Assembly: GCA_965657795.1 (NCBI GenBank)
Contig: CBFHQJ010000001.1
Span: 1-64,000, forward strand
Length of the DNA: 64,000 bases
Source of the DNA: SW10 sp965657795
Lineage (GTDB): Bacteria; Verrucomicrobiota; Verrucomicrobiia; Verrucomicrobiales; Akkermansiaceae
Direction of reading: 5' to 3'
A program made the translations under genes and the position numbers. Shown here one piece after another: positions 32,067-41,582 of the stretch. Positions within the stretch are counted from its first letter, which is position 1. Every line of letters starts with the position of its first letter. The notes under the pieces are model-generated. The model did no database searches. It saw nothing but the letters and a program-made list of their open reading frames with translations, and was not told the DNA's origin.

Positions 32067-34043
32067 TCAGGAATAGCCGAGGAGTTTGCCGACTTGATAA
32101 ACCAACAAGGCGGCGAGATAGGCGAAGATCGTCATGCCAGCGAGTTGGCCGATGGCCCATTTCCATGATCCGGTTTCTCGTCGGACGACCACGGTCGTTG
32201 GGAGGCATTGCAGGGCGTAAACAAAGAACACGATAATGGAGATGCCGACGAGAGGGGTGTAAAGCGCAGAGCCGTCGGAGCGTTTTGAGGCGGAGAGCTT
32301 GTCGCGCATTTCTTCTCCATCTTCTTCGTCGGTTGCGTAGGAAATGGCGAGCGAGGAGCGGAAGACTTCCCGCGCGGCAAAGGAAGCCATCATGGCGGTT
32401 CCCATGCGGGCGTCCCAACCGAGCGGGCTCACGACGGGTTCCATGATTTCACCGATTTGACCGTTGAAGGATTCGGATTGCCGGACGACGGGATCGTCGG
32501 AATCGCTCTTGGGATAGGTTTCGAGGAACCAGAGAATGATGCTGAGTCCGAGGATGACGGTGCCGGCTTTTTTGATAAAGGCGAAGGCTCGCTCACCGAC
32601 TTGGCGAAGGACGTGGCTCCACTGTGGCTTTTGATAGGGAGGAAGCTCGAGGAGGAATTGCGGGGCTTCGGTTTTACCAAGTCTGGGCTTGAGAACCTTG
32701 GCTGCAACGAGCGCGGTTACGGTGCCAAGGGCATAGATGCCAAAGAGGGCAAGGCCTTGGTTGAGAGCTCCCACAAAAATGAGAGGAATGATGAGGGTGT
32801 AAACCGGAAGGCGCGCGGTGCATGACGTCCACGGGAGAATGAGGATGGTGGCGAGTCGTTCCTTGGCATTTGGGATGGTGCGGGTCGCCATGATTCCCGG
32901 GATGGCGCAGGCGTATCCGGAAAGAAGAGGTAGGAAGGATTTTCCGCTGAGGCCAACCTTGTTCATGACGCCGTCCATCAGGTAGGCGGCGCGGGCCATG
33001 TAGCCGGAACTTTCGAGCAGGCTGATAAAGAAAAAGAGAAGGACGATCTGAGGAAGGAAGATGATGACCCCACCGACCCCGGCAATGATGCCGTCGACCA
33101 GGAGACTTTGGAAATCTCCTTCGCCGATCAAGCTTCCGACCCATTCTTGCAAGGCTTCCTGTCCCTGCTCAATCCAGCCCATGGGGACTTCGGCGAATTT
33201 AAAGATGGACCAGAAGACGGTGATCATCAGGGCGGTGAAAATCAGCCAGCCTTTGACGGGGTGAAGCGCGTGGGTGTCGATACGATCGGTGAGCGCAAGT
33301 GATTCTTCGCCGGGGCGCTGGAGGCCGGCTTCGACGGCGCGATGGATGAATTGGAAGCGGGTCTTCTGAATGAACTCTTTGGCTTCGGGACCTTGGTCGG
33401 CGACAGTCATTAAGCCGGCGGCGGCGGGATTTTTTTCGCACTTGGTTTCAGCCAGCTTGGTCGACTTTTCGATGCTCTCTTCCAGCTCCGCCGGGCCTTT
33501 CCATAGTCGGCCCGGAGGCGCGGGGAAGGGATGGCGCAAGGCATGTTTGAGTTGGGTGATGCCACGCTCGGTCAGAGCGGAGATGGGCACAAAGGGAATA
33601 CCGAAGTCTTCGCTTAGGGCAGTGGGATCGAGACGAAGGCCTTGAGCTTCCGCGCTGTCAATTTTGTTCAGGGCGGCGACAACGGGATAGCCGAGGTCGA
33701 TGACCTGGAGGAGAAGGTAGAGGTGGCGCTCGAGATGAGTGGCATCGAGAACGCAGAGGACAAGGTCAGGCGTTTCCTCACCTTCCTGGTCACCGATGAG
33801 GACATCACGGGTGATTTTTTCGTCGGGCGAATTTGGATCGAGCGAGTAGGAACCCGGGAGATCGATGAGCTCAAACTTATATCCGTGCGGAGTAAAGAAA
33901 GTGCCGGATTTTCGGGAGACGGTCGCTCCAGCGTAGTTGCCGACCTTTTGGTTTTGTCCGGTGAGGGTATTGAAAAGGGTGGTCTTTCCGGCATTCGGAT
34001 TTCCGACCAGGGCAATTCTTGCCTCGATGGATGAGTCGCTCAT
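32067..34043 (-). CDS. feoB: Ferrous iron transporter B
   Basis: Inner-membrane Fe(II) transporter with an N-terminal GTPase: G1 GNPNAGKTT (14-22), G3 DLPGSYSLDPNSPDEK, G4 NKID. The membrane domain holds two Gate regions (GYACAIPGIMATRTIPNAKE with RLATILILPWTSCTARLPVY, and the later DARMGTAMMASFAAREVFRS). At 658 residues it lacks the longer C-terminus of E. coli FeoB. It lies between feoA (12 bp upstream) and the Cys-rich small gene (3 bp downstream): a classical feo operon. Confidence 0.95.
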   Translation of the reverse strand: MSDSSIEARIALVGNPNAGKTTLFNTLTGQNQKVGNYAGATVSRKSGTFFTPHGYKFELIDLPGSYSLDPNSPDEKITRDVLIGDQEGEETPDLVLCVLDATHLERHLYLLLQVIDLGYPVVAALNKIDSAEAQGLRLDPTALSEDFGIPFVPISALTERGITQLKHALRHPFPAPPGRLWKGPAELEESIEKSTKLAETKCEKNPAAAGLMTVADQGPEAKEFIQKTRFQFIHRAVEAGLQRPGEESLALTDRIDTHALHPVKGWLIFTALMITVFWSIFKFAEVPMGWIEQGQEALQEWVGSLIGEGDFQSLLVDGIIAGVGGVIIFLPQIVLLFFFISLLESSGYMARAAYLMDGVMNKVGLSGKSFLPLLSGYACAIPGIMATRTIPNAKERLATILILPWTSCTARLPVYTLIIPLIFVGALNQGLALFGIYALGTVTALVAAKVLKPRLGKTEAPQFLLELPPYQKPQWSHVLRQVGERAFAFIKKAGTVILGLSIILWFLETYPKSDSDDPVVRQSESFNGQIGEIMEPVVSPLGWDARMGTAMMASFAAREVFRSSLAISYATDEEDGEEMRDKLSASKRSDGSALYTPLVGISIIVFFVYALQCLPTTVVVRRETGSWKWAIGQLAGMTIFAYLAALLVYQVGKLLGYS

Positions 34044-34055
34044 CAGGTGGGGGAT

Positions 34056-34304
34056 CTAGGCGGGAACAACTTGAATTTGGTCGGCGAGATCCTTGCTCAA
34101 GGCGAGGCGGGTCCCGCAAACCGTACAGAGCATGTTGCGACCGTTGGTTAGCTTCTTGACCCGCATTTGCTCGCAGAACCCAATATCACGCAGCTGGGTG
34201 CAGGCCGGCCCTTCGACCTGTCGGATTTGAAACTCACAGCCGATCGCGGCCTGACTGAGGGTCAGGGCGGAATCACGTTCAAGTTCTGTCGCGAAGGTTG
34301 CCAT
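34056..34304 (-). CDS. feoA: Ferrous iron transport protein A
   Basis: 82-residue SH3-like protein (LSQAAIGCEFQIRQVEG, LRDIGFCEQMRVKKLTNGRN, TRLALSKDLADQIQV). It carries the typical FeoA pattern of a core domain that modulates FeoB. Two cysteines (MLCTVCGTRL) form a CxxC, an uncommon but known decoration. It is first gene of the feo operon; regulation should lie in the 213-bp gap upstream. Confidence 0.9.
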   Translation of the reverse strand: MATFATELERDSALTLSQAAIGCEFQIRQVEGPACTQLRDIGFCEQMRVKKLTNGRNMLCTVCGTRLALSKDLADQIQVVPA

Positions 34305-34378
34305 GTGCTAAGAGGAAGAAAGCTTATTGAGACTGTTTCGCAATAACAAACGTCGATTTTCTGGAGGTTCTTGCATTA

Positions 34379-34399
34379 CGGACCGATTGAATTGGTCCG
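34379..34399. promoter_or_regulatory. Imperfect palindrome between feoA and the metal efflux operon
   Basis: CGGACCGATT (34379-34388) and AATTGGTCCG (34390-34399) are inverted arms, nine of ten bases symmetric, around a single central G. It lies 75 bp upstream of feoA and 119 bp before the first gene of the divergent efflux operon. The size and symmetry suit a dimeric repressor operator. It does not resemble Fur or IdeR consensus sites. No regulator gene is adjacent. Confidence 0.45.
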
Positions 34400-34517
34400 G
34401 CTCAATTGAGTCGATTTTTCTCATATAGCCATATTTGTGGAAAAACTTGTGAAGGAAGAGCAGTAGTAAAGCCCGGTAATCTCCATCATAATCGTTTCAT
34501 TTCTGAAGCACTCGATC

Positions 34518-34907
34518 TTGGCCCGCCTCTTTGGTGCGGTCATCTTTGCGGTGTTTCTCGGATGGTTCGTTTTGCCATCCTGCCACTGCCAATGGGACTT
34601 GATTTTTGGTGATCACCCGGATCAGTTTGAAGAGGCTGAATCTGCCATTGTGCTTAATAATGCGTCTTCACCGGGGCAGCCGTGCCATTGTGATGACTGT
34701 CCGGGCAAGACCTTCGAGGCTACTGGTGGAGCCGATCTTCGGGAGCCGCTTCAGCCGCTTGTTTTTCTTCCTGCTTCATTATGCTCGCAAACTGTGAGCG
34801 ATGACTTTTCCACCGAGGTTCTGAGCAGGGGACCTCCTCCCGAGTTTTCTGATCCTCATCAATCGGAGCCGCGCACCTATTTGCGCCAGCTTTCGCTCCG
34901 ACTTTGA
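34518..34907 (+). CDS. Small exported Cys-rich protein leading the metal efflux operon
   Basis: TTG start; stop codons in frame just upstream leave no ATG. A hydrophobic N-terminus (RLFGAVIFAVFLGWFVLPSC) looks like a signal peptide or lipobox (LPSC). The mature part has a cluster CHCDDCPGK and ends PRTYLRQLSLRL. Cysteine and histidine clustering before a heavy-metal RND system suggests periplasmic metal binding, which is inference. It is about 140 bp upstream of the outer-membrane component gene. Confidence 0.55.
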   Translation: MARLFGAVIFAVFLGWFVLPSCHCQWDLIFGDHPDQFEEAESAIVLNNASSPGQPCHCDDCPGKTFEATGGADLREPLQPLVFLPASLCSQTVSDDFSTEVLSRGPPPEFSDPHQSEPRTYLRQLSLRL

Positions 34908-35050
34908 TACCCGGCCCGTCGCGCCGCTGCCTTTGACTTCCGGTCGATGGTTGTTGCGCGCTTTTTTGTGCCCTTTTTCTGCGCGCTCCAAGGTTGCGCC
35001 GTGCCTCTCAATCCGAGGCCCTCTTCACTCTCGAACTCTTTTTGTATCTC

Positions 35051-36346
35051 ATGAAACTTTCCGTCTCTCTTTTTTTAGCTTTCCCGCTTATCGCTTTGGT
35101 CGCCACTAGTTGCACCAAGTCCGATTCCAGTCCCCCGGCAAAGTCCGCGTCAGCTCCTCTGACCGCCGCGGTGACACCGAAAAATCTTTCGCTTAAAAAT
35201 GCCTGCGCTTTGGCGGTGAGCCATCATTCCTCTCTGGCAACCTATCCGATGGATCGTCGGGCTGCGGATGCCAGAATTCTCAGAGCCTCCCGAATTCCAA
35301 ATCCCACTTTAACGATCGATGACGAGGACTTCTTTGGCTCCGGCGATCTCGGAGGACTAAGCTCATCGGTTTTGAACACCTTGCTAACCCAAGTGATCGA
35401 GCGAGGCGGAAAGCGGCAAGCTCGCACCGATGCCGCTCGTTCCTCCGGAAAGGTTATGGATGCCGAATATGAAGTCCGCCGACTTGAGGTCATCAAGAAA
35501 ACGGGCGAGCTCTACCTCGATGCCGTGGCAGCCCGTGAAAATGTCCGCTTTCTTGAGGCCAAGCTCAATCGTTCCAAGGAAACCCAAGGTGTCATTTCCC
35601 AGCTCAGCGAAGTGGGCCGCGTGACTATTGATGCCGTGCAACAAGCCAAGCTCGAAGTCCAAAAATCCGGCCTCGAACTCGCGAAGGCCCGCACGGACGA
35701 AGAGCGGGCTGCCCGGGCCTTGACCGCGCAATGGGGTGACCCGCGCGCCACCCTCGTTACGAACCAAAGCTTGCACGAGCCGCCTGCGACCTTGGCTTCT
35801 CGGGCTTCTCAAAAAAAAGGCCTCAAGAAGCATCCCACGATGCAGCATTCCCTTGCAAAAGTGGCGGAGTCCGATGCCCTCCTAAAACTCGCGAAAGCTA
35901 ATAAGTTGATCAACCTGACCCTCGGTGGTGGGGTGCGCCATGCCAATGAGGCTGATCAATTCTCCGGGCTTTTTTCGATCTCGTTCCCCTTGCCTGTGTT
36001 TAACAAACGGGAAGATGCCATCGCGGAAATGAGCGCTCTTTCTGAAAAATCCCGGACCGAGCTCGCGGGTGCCCAACGAGCGCTCGACGCCGAGTTCTCT
36101 CTAGCCTGGGCTGACTTGGTTTCAGCCCACCAAACGGCCCGACTCATTAAAATCGATCTCCTTCCTTCTTCAGCCGAACTCTTCAAAAGTGCCGAGGAAT
36201 CTTTCCGCGTCGGCAAGATCACCTCGCTCGAATACCTCGCGGCCCAACAACAATTTCAAGAGATCCGGCGAAAGTGGCTCGATGCCCGCCTCGACTACCA
36301 AACCATGGCCACCCGCGTGCAAGTTCTCACCAATCGCTCCCTCTAA
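35051..36346 (+). CDS. TolC-family outer-membrane factor of a heavy-metal RND efflux system
   Basis: I start at ATG 35051 (MKLSVSLFLAFPLIALVATSC), a lipoprotein signal with Cys21; the 34994 extension is not signal-like. Two long helical repeats typical of TolC/CzcC follow (ALAVSHHSSLATYPMDRRAA early, FKSAEESFRVGKITSLEYLA late). It forms the outer-membrane channel of the tripartite pump. The adaptor gene starts 15 bp downstream. Confidence 0.87.
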   Translation: MKLSVSLFLAFPLIALVATSCTKSDSSPPAKSASAPLTAAVTPKNLSLKNACALAVSHHSSLATYPMDRRAADARILRASRIPNPTLTIDDEDFFGSGDLGGLSSSVLNTLLTQVIERGGKRQARTDAARSSGKVMDAEYEVRRLEVIKKTGELYLDAVAARENVRFLEAKLNRSKETQGVISQLSEVGRVTIDAVQQAKLEVQKSGLELAKARTDEERAARALTAQWGDPRATLVTNQSLHEPPATLASRASQKKGLKKHPTMQHSLAKVAESDALLKLAKANKLINLTLGGGVRHANEADQFSGLFSISFPLPVFNKREDAIAEMSALSEKSRTELAGAQRALDAEFSLAWADLVSAHQTARLIKIDLLPSSAELFKSAEESFRVGKITSLEYLAAQQQFQEIRRKWLDARLDYQTMATRVQVLTNRSL

Positions 36347-36361
36347 TCAACTTTCCAAAAT

Positions 36362-37477
36362 ATGAAATTTCGTAAACTCATCCTCGCCACCCTGACCTGT
36401 CCCACTGCGCTTTTCGGGGAATCACTTCCTTCAGTCACTTTGGAAAAAGAGACCATCGAGGGGCTTGATATTTCCGCCGCTCCAGTGGGGCAACATCTCG
36501 TCACGAATCCCGTTACTGCTCCGGCCCGGGTCACGATCGATCCCACTCGCAGTCGAAGCATTGCCACCTTCTTTTCCGGTCAAATTGATCGCGATTTGGT
36601 TCAGCCCGGCGAAGAAGTCAAAGTCGGGCAGACCCTCGCTCATCTCAAAAGCCGCGAAGTCGCGGGCGTCATTTCCAAATGGATCGAGGCTAATAGCAAA
36701 TTTGAAACGGCCGTGATCCTTTACGAAAGGGAACGGAAACTACGTCCGAAAAAGCTGACCACCGAAGATGATTTTCTCGCGGTCAAAGCAAACTACCAGG
36801 AAGCACTCGCCGCGCGAACGGCCGCTCTTCAAGCCGCCCTGCTTGCGCGAAGTGAGGATGATCTTCTGACTCTAAGCGAAGGTGATGGGGTCCATGATCT
36901 CACCAGCCTGCCCATCGTCTCTCCCGTCGCGGGCACGATCATCAAAAAATCAGCCTATGCGGGAGATGCGGTGGAACTCAATAACGAGCTCTTCGAAATC
37001 GCCGATCTCGATCAGCTTCTCATCGAAGTGCAAGTCCCTCTCAAGGCTTCTTCATTCCTGAAAGTCGGAGATTCACTGGAGTTTCATACCGTGGTCGGGA
37101 AAGAGCGAATTGGCACGGCCAAAGTCAGCCGAATCGATCCGGTCGTGAATCAAGCGGCGCTTGCAGTGTCGATCTACGCGCACCTCGATAACAGAAATCG
37201 TGAGTGGTTTGCAGGCACTCCGGTCAATGTTCACGTTGTCGATTCCGCCGCCCGAAAAGTGAGGGCGGTTCCGAGAACTTCGGTTGTGAAGATTGGGGGC
37301 TCCCCGCACCTTTTCCTTGCGCGAAGCGGAGGAAGCTTTCAGCCGCTTGAGATCAAAACAGGCCAATCCTCACAGGAGTTTGTCGAGGTCACCTCGGAGC
37401 TTTCCGAAGGAGCCCGCGTGGTGGTTTCGGGTGCCAGTCTCCTTCTGGCAGCATGGGAAGATCGCGCTGCCGAATAG
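36362..37477 (+). CDS. RND efflux periplasmic adaptor (CusB/CzcB type)
   Basis: 371 residues: signal peptide (KLILATLTCPTALFGES), a barrel-sandwich lipoyl-like domain (FFSGQIDRDLVQPGEEVKVG and PIVSPVAGTIIKKSAYAGDA), a helical hairpin between them and beta-barrel/membrane-proximal domains (VGDSLEFHTVVGKERIGTAK). It bridges the inner-membrane pump and the outer-membrane channel. The pump gene starts 23 bp downstream. Confidence 0.9.
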   Translation: MKFRKLILATLTCPTALFGESLPSVTLEKETIEGLDISAAPVGQHLVTNPVTAPARVTIDPTRSRSIATFFSGQIDRDLVQPGEEVKVGQTLAHLKSREVAGVISKWIEANSKFETAVILYERERKLRPKKLTTEDDFLAVKANYQEALAARTAALQAALLARSEDDLLTLSEGDGVHDLTSLPIVSPVAGTIIKKSAYAGDAVELNNELFEIADLDQLLIEVQVPLKASSFLKVGDSLEFHTVVGKERIGTAKVSRIDPVVNQAALAVSIYAHLDNRNREWFAGTPVNVHVVDSAARKVRAVPRTSVVKIGGSPHLFLARSGGSFQPLEIKTGQSSQEFVEVTSELSEGARVVVSGASLLLAAWEDRAAE

Positions 37478-37500
37478 TCACTCTACCTTCTCAAAACGAT

Positions 37501-40500
37501 ATGTTTGCCAAACTTGTCCAGACCGCTCTTTCCAGTCGGCTTCTTGTGTTCGTTCTCACCGGTGTGCTTTGCCTGCTGGGTTGGCGTGCCTTCCGGACTC
37601 TTCCCATCGATGCCTTTCCCGATATCACTACGACCCAGGTTCAGGTGATTGTGAAGGCCCCCGGGATGACTCCGGAGGAGGTGGAACAGAGAGTCACCCG
37701 CGCGCTTGAAATTGAGATTCGCGGGATTCCCAATCAGACCGTTCTCCGCTCGTTGACCAAGTATGGTCTTTGTGTGATTACGACAGACTTCACCGATGAT
37801 ACTGATATCGACTGGGCCCGCCAGCAGGTGAATCAGCGGATCGCTCAAGTCCTGGCCGATCTGCCCGAAGGGGTGGAAGGAGGGCTAGGTCCGGTCACCA
37901 CCCCGCTCAGCGATGTTTACATGTTTTTGGTGGAGGGCGAGGGGCAGAGCAACGAAGAATTGCGCGGCCTCCTCGACTGGCAAATTCGTCCGCGGCTTTT
38001 GTCTCTTCCCGGCGTTGCCGATGTCAATGCGCTGGGAGGGGACGTGCGCTGTGTTCTTGTCGAGCCCCGTCCCGATGCCTTGCGGACCTATGGTTTGACC
38101 CATGAAGATCTCACCGGAGTGATCGCTCGAAACAATGCCAACGCGGGCGGCGGAAACATCGTGACCGACGACCAGGTGCTCCTCCTCACCACAAATGCGC
38201 GGCTGCGAGGTGAGACCGATGTTTCGCAACTTACGGTGACGGTGTGCGATGGCAATCCGGTGCGGGTTTTGGATGTCGCTGATGTCTCGATTGATCGCCT
38301 GCCGAGATACGGTGGGGTCACCGCGAATGGCAAGGGCGAAGCCATTCAGGGCATCGTTCTGGCCCGCCGGGGCGCGAATAGTCGCGAGACCATCAATGCG
38401 GCCAAGGAGCGGCTGGAAGAAATCAAAAAGACTCTTCCAAGGGGGGTGACGATTCGTCCATTTTACGATCGCTCCTTCCTCATCGAAACGGCCGCCTCCA
38501 CCGTGAACAGCGCGCTTCTTCAAGCCATCATCTTGGTTCTCATCGTCCTGGCACTCTTCCTCTTTGATTTGCGAAGTGCCCTCACTGCCGGTCTCATTCT
38601 CCCGCTCACCGTTCTCGGTGCATTCTTCATGATGGATCGAATTGGTCTCACCGCAAACCTCATGTCGCTGGGCGGAATCGCGGTCGCGATTGGCATCCTC
38701 GTCGATTCCTCGGTAGTGATGGTGGAGAACATTCAGACCCAACTTCGGGAAAGGCCGGACCACGATAAAATTACGGTTCTTCGCCATGCCGCGATGGAGA
38801 TGGCCAAGCCCATCGTCTCCGGGGTTGTGATCATCATTGTGTCCCTCGCTCCGGTGCTCAGCCTCTCGGGAATCGAAGGCAAACTCTTCGGGCCACTGGC
38901 GATGACGATTGCGATCTCTCTGGTCGTTTCGCTGATCACCACCATCCCGGTCCTCGCCACCATCTTCATGAAGACAAAGAAAGGAAAAGACAGCCCCATC
39001 GCGGCAGGCTTGCTCTTTCTTTACCGACCCGTTCTGAGCTTCTGCCTTCGTCGGCGCGGATGGGTGACTCTCCTGGCTCTCATCCTTCTTGCGGTGAGTC
39101 TTTGGATTGGCAGTCGGACCGGGCGTGAATTTCTCCCGCAACTCAATGAGGGAACCATTGTTCTCCAGTATGAAAAGATCCCCTCCATCTCTCTGGAGAA
39201 ATCGATGGAAATCGATGACCACATCTCCCGGGAATTGATGGCCTTGCCGGAAATCATCGGGGTTTACAATCGCACCGGCTCCGATGAGTTGCGACTCGAT
39301 CCGATGTCGCTCAATGAGACCGATGCTTTTCTCGAAACCAGGCCGCGTTCCGAATGGCCCGATCCCGACCCCGAGGTTTTGGAAGCGAAAATTCGTGAGA
39401 TTCTTTCGCGCTACCCCGGGCTGGTCAGTGGCTTTACCCAACCTATTGATATGCGCGTTTCCGAGATGCTTTCGGGCGTGACTTCGGCTGTTGCGATCAA
39501 GCTGACCGGTCCCGAACTCGCCGGATTGGAGGAGTTTTCCTCACGCATCGAAAAGGTCGTTAATGAGGTCCCGGGAGCGGTTGACGTGGCCCGATCTCCG
39601 CTCATCGGTCAGCTCTACTATCAAGTGGATCTTAAGCATGAAATGATCTCGCGCCTCGGGATCGAGCCCCATGTCGTGAACCATTTAGTCAGCGACGCGA
39701 TTGGTGGAACTCATGCCACTGAACTCATTGAAGGGGTGAGACGGACTCCGGTGATTGTTCGCTATCCTGCCGACACCCGGATTGGGCCTGCGACTCTTTC
39801 CCAACTCACCATTCCAACCCCGTCAGGTCAGCCGGTTTCGCTCGATACAGTTGCCACGATCAAAGAGGTCGACGGGCCGGGCGCGATCAACCGGGAGGAC
39901 GCCGAGCGGAATATCGTGATCGAGAGCAATGTTGATGGACGGGATGTGGTGGGCTTTGTGAAGGATCTCCGCGATTCGATCACGGAAAAGGTTCCTCTTC
40001 CCCAGGGCTACCGCGTGGAGTTTGGTGGCCAGTTCGAGAACGAGGCCCGGGCTGGCAAAAGTCTCATGATTATCGTGCCTGCGGTTTTACTTGGGATTTT
40101 TCTCATTCTTTACAGCACCTTCCAGAATGCCAGACAAGCGCTCTTGATTTTGCTCAACGTGCCCTTCGCTCGGATTGGTGGAATCTTCGCGCTCTTTCTC
40201 TCAGGCTTCTATCTTTCGGTGCCGGCCTCGATCGGATTCATCGCCCTGCTGGGGACGGCCGTCATGAATGGTGTGGTCCTCATTTCCTTTCTCAACCAAC
40301 TGCGAGAGGAGTCGAATATTGATATTGAAGAGGCCACCCGAACCGGAGCCGAGCGTCGATTCCGTCCGGTAATGATGACTGCAGTGCTTACGGTGATTGG
40401 GCTCGTTCCCATTCTCTTTGCCACCGGCCCGGGGTCGGAGATCCAAAAGCCTCTCGCCGCCGTGGTGGTGGGTGGCACCGTGACCTCAACAGCACTCACC

Positions 40501-40563
40501 CTGTTGCTGCTACCGGCACTTTACGCCAGTCTCGAAACCCGCATGAAGAAACACTTTGGGTGA
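37501..40563 (+). CDS. Heavy-metal RND efflux pump (CusA/CzcA family)
   Basis: 1020 residues from ATG 37501. Twelve-helix HME-RND pump: N-terminal LPIDAFPDITTTQVQVIVKA, TM4 motif GILVDSSVVMVENIQTQLRE with the proton-relay aspartate, two large periplasmic loops and C-terminal GTAVMNGVVLISFLNQLREE, with RRFRPVMMTAVLTVIGLVPI near the end. It exports divalent or monovalent metal ions across both membranes. The TM4 sequence is not a clean match to the Zn/Co/Ni or Cu/Ag signatures, so I do not assign the metal. Confidence 0.92.
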   Translation: MFAKLVQTALSSRLLVFVLTGVLCLLGWRAFRTLPIDAFPDITTTQVQVIVKAPGMTPEEVEQRVTRALEIEIRGIPNQTVLRSLTKYGLCVITTDFTDDTDIDWARQQVNQRIAQVLADLPEGVEGGLGPVTTPLSDVYMFLVEGEGQSNEELRGLLDWQIRPRLLSLPGVADVNALGGDVRCVLVEPRPDALRTYGLTHEDLTGVIARNNANAGGGNIVTDDQVLLLTTNARLRGETDVSQLTVTVCDGNPVRVLDVADVSIDRLPRYGGVTANGKGEAIQGIVLARRGANSRETINAAKERLEEIKKTLPRGVTIRPFYDRSFLIETAASTVNSALLQAIILVLIVLALFLFDLRSALTAGLILPLTVLGAFFMMDRIGLTANLMSLGGIAVAIGILVDSSVVMVENIQTQLRERPDHDKITVLRHAAMEMAKPIVSGVVIIIVSLAPVLSLSGIEGKLFGPLAMTIAISLVVSLITTIPVLATIFMKTKKGKDSPIAAGLLFLYRPVLSFCLRRRGWVTLLALILLAVSLWIGSRTGREFLPQLNEGTIVLQYEKIPSISLEKSMEIDDHISRELMALPEIIGVYNRTGSDELRLDPMSLNETDAFLETRPRSEWPDPDPEVLEAKIREILSRYPGLVSGFTQPIDMRVSEMLSGVTSAVAIKLTGPELAGLEEFSSRIEKVVNEVPGAVDVARSPLIGQLYYQVDLKHEMISRLGIEPHVVNHLVSDAIGGTHATELIEGVRRTPVIVRYPADTRIGPATLSQLTIPTPSGQPVSLDTVATIKEVDGPGAINREDAERNIVIESNVDGRDVVGFVKDLRDSITEKVPLPQGYRVEFGGQFENEARAGKSLMIIVPAVLLGIFLILYSTFQNARQALLILLNVPFARIGGIFALFLSGFYLSVPASIGFIALLGTAVMNGVVLISFLNQLREESNIDIEEATRTGAERRFRPVMMTAVLTVIGLVPILFATGPGSEIQKPLAAVVVGGTVTSTALTLLLLPALYASLETRMKKHFG

Positions 40564-40580
40564 TGCCGTGACTCAAAAGC

Positions 40581-41570
40581 CTACTTCGTATTGCCACCCT
40601 CGGGGCCGACGTCTTTCTTGGTAAAGGCGGCGCCTTCGAGGACTTTACTGGAGCCGGAGGTGGTGACCGAATACTTGAAGCCATCGCCGGAGCCGGCGGC
40701 TCCGAAGCGGCCTTTTTTATCGAGGGCCACGAAGTTGAGGTGGAGTTCTTCCGCGGGCTTGGGATCCATGGCGGTGATGCGAGCAATTGTTTTGAGGCAC
40801 GCTTCTTCGGGATGAAGTCCTTGGCGCATGTATTCCACGATCATGAAGGACGCGCAGTAGCGCATGACGTTTTCCCCAAGTCCGGTGGCTCCGGCCGCGC
40901 CGACTTCGTTGTCGACATAAAGTCCGCTTCCGATGATGGGCGAATCACCAACCCGACCCGGGAGCTTGCCTCCCCACCCGCTGGTGGAGCATCCGCCGGC
41001 GATGTTGCCCTTGGTATCGAGGACAAGTAAAGCGACGGTGTCGTGGTTATCCTTGGGCCGTTTGCTTGGCGCAGGTTTGCTTTGCTCCTCGTGCCATTTC
41101 TGGTGGAGTTTCTGAGAATCAACCGTGATCGATTCGAGACCTTCCTTGATGGCGAATTGTCGTGCGCCATCGCCAACCAACATGACGTGAGGCGTTTTTT
41201 CCATCACTCGTCGGGCGGCGGTGATGGGATGGAGAATTCCTTCGATGGCGGCGACGCTCCCGGCATTGTGATCAGGGCCGTGCATGATGCAGGCATCTTG
41301 CTGGACCACTCCGGCGGCGTTGGGGAGTCCGCTGATTCCGACCGAGCGATTTTTCTCGTCTGATTCTACGACCCGGATGCCTTGTTCGACGGCATCAAGA
41401 AGGGAGCCTTTGGTGGACAGCGTTTCGAGAGCTTTGTCGTTGCCAGCTTTGCCAAAAGGCCAGGTTGAAACGATGAGCGGTTGCCCGGGGGCTGCTTCGG
41501 CACGAAGTGAATGAACGGTGGTTCCCATGATGAGGCTTGAAGTGAGGAATTGGCGTCGCGTGGATGGCAT
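40581..41570 (-). CDS. Exported N4-glycosylasparaginase / isoaspartyl peptidase-type Ntn hydrolase
   Basis: Tat-like N-terminus (STRRQFLTSSLIMGTTV). The mature enzyme has the family scaffold: MHGPDHNAGSVAAIEGILHP, a cleavable linker, the autocleavage site HDTVALLVLDTKGNI with the nucleophile Thr178, then CSTSGWGGKLPGRVGDSPII and GAAGATGLGENVMRYC. It cleaves the GlcNAc-Asn bond of glycoprotein remnants or isoaspartyl peptides. It is 12 bp downstream of argD on the same strand. Confidence 0.9.
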   Translation of the reverse strand: MPSTRRQFLTSSLIMGTTVHSLRAEAAPGQPLIVSTWPFGKAGNDKALETLSTKGSLLDAVEQGIRVVESDEKNRSVGISGLPNAAGVVQQDACIMHGPDHNAGSVAAIEGILHPITAARRVMEKTPHVMLVGDGARQFAIKEGLESITVDSQKLHQKWHEEQSKPAPSKRPKDNHDTVALLVLDTKGNIAGGCSTSGWGGKLPGRVGDSPIIGSGLYVDNEVGAAGATGLGENVMRYCASFMIVEYMRQGLHPEEACLKTIARITAMDPKPAEELHLNFVALDKKGRFGAAGSGDGFKYSVTTSGSSKVLEGAAFTKKDVGPEGGNTK

Positions 41571-41582
41571 GGAATTGGTGGT

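Noticed and set aside
34305..34517. Fur box upstream of feoA
   Set aside because: I searched by eye for the GATAATGATAATCATTATC pattern and found nothing close. Only the unrelated GC-rich palindrome at 34379 was seen.
37885..39441. 518-codon open frame antisense to the RND pump gene
   Set aside because: It is a shadow of the high-GC coding strand: His/Asp/Gly-rich, no domain, no start context. The plus strand encodes a full CusA/CzcA protein.
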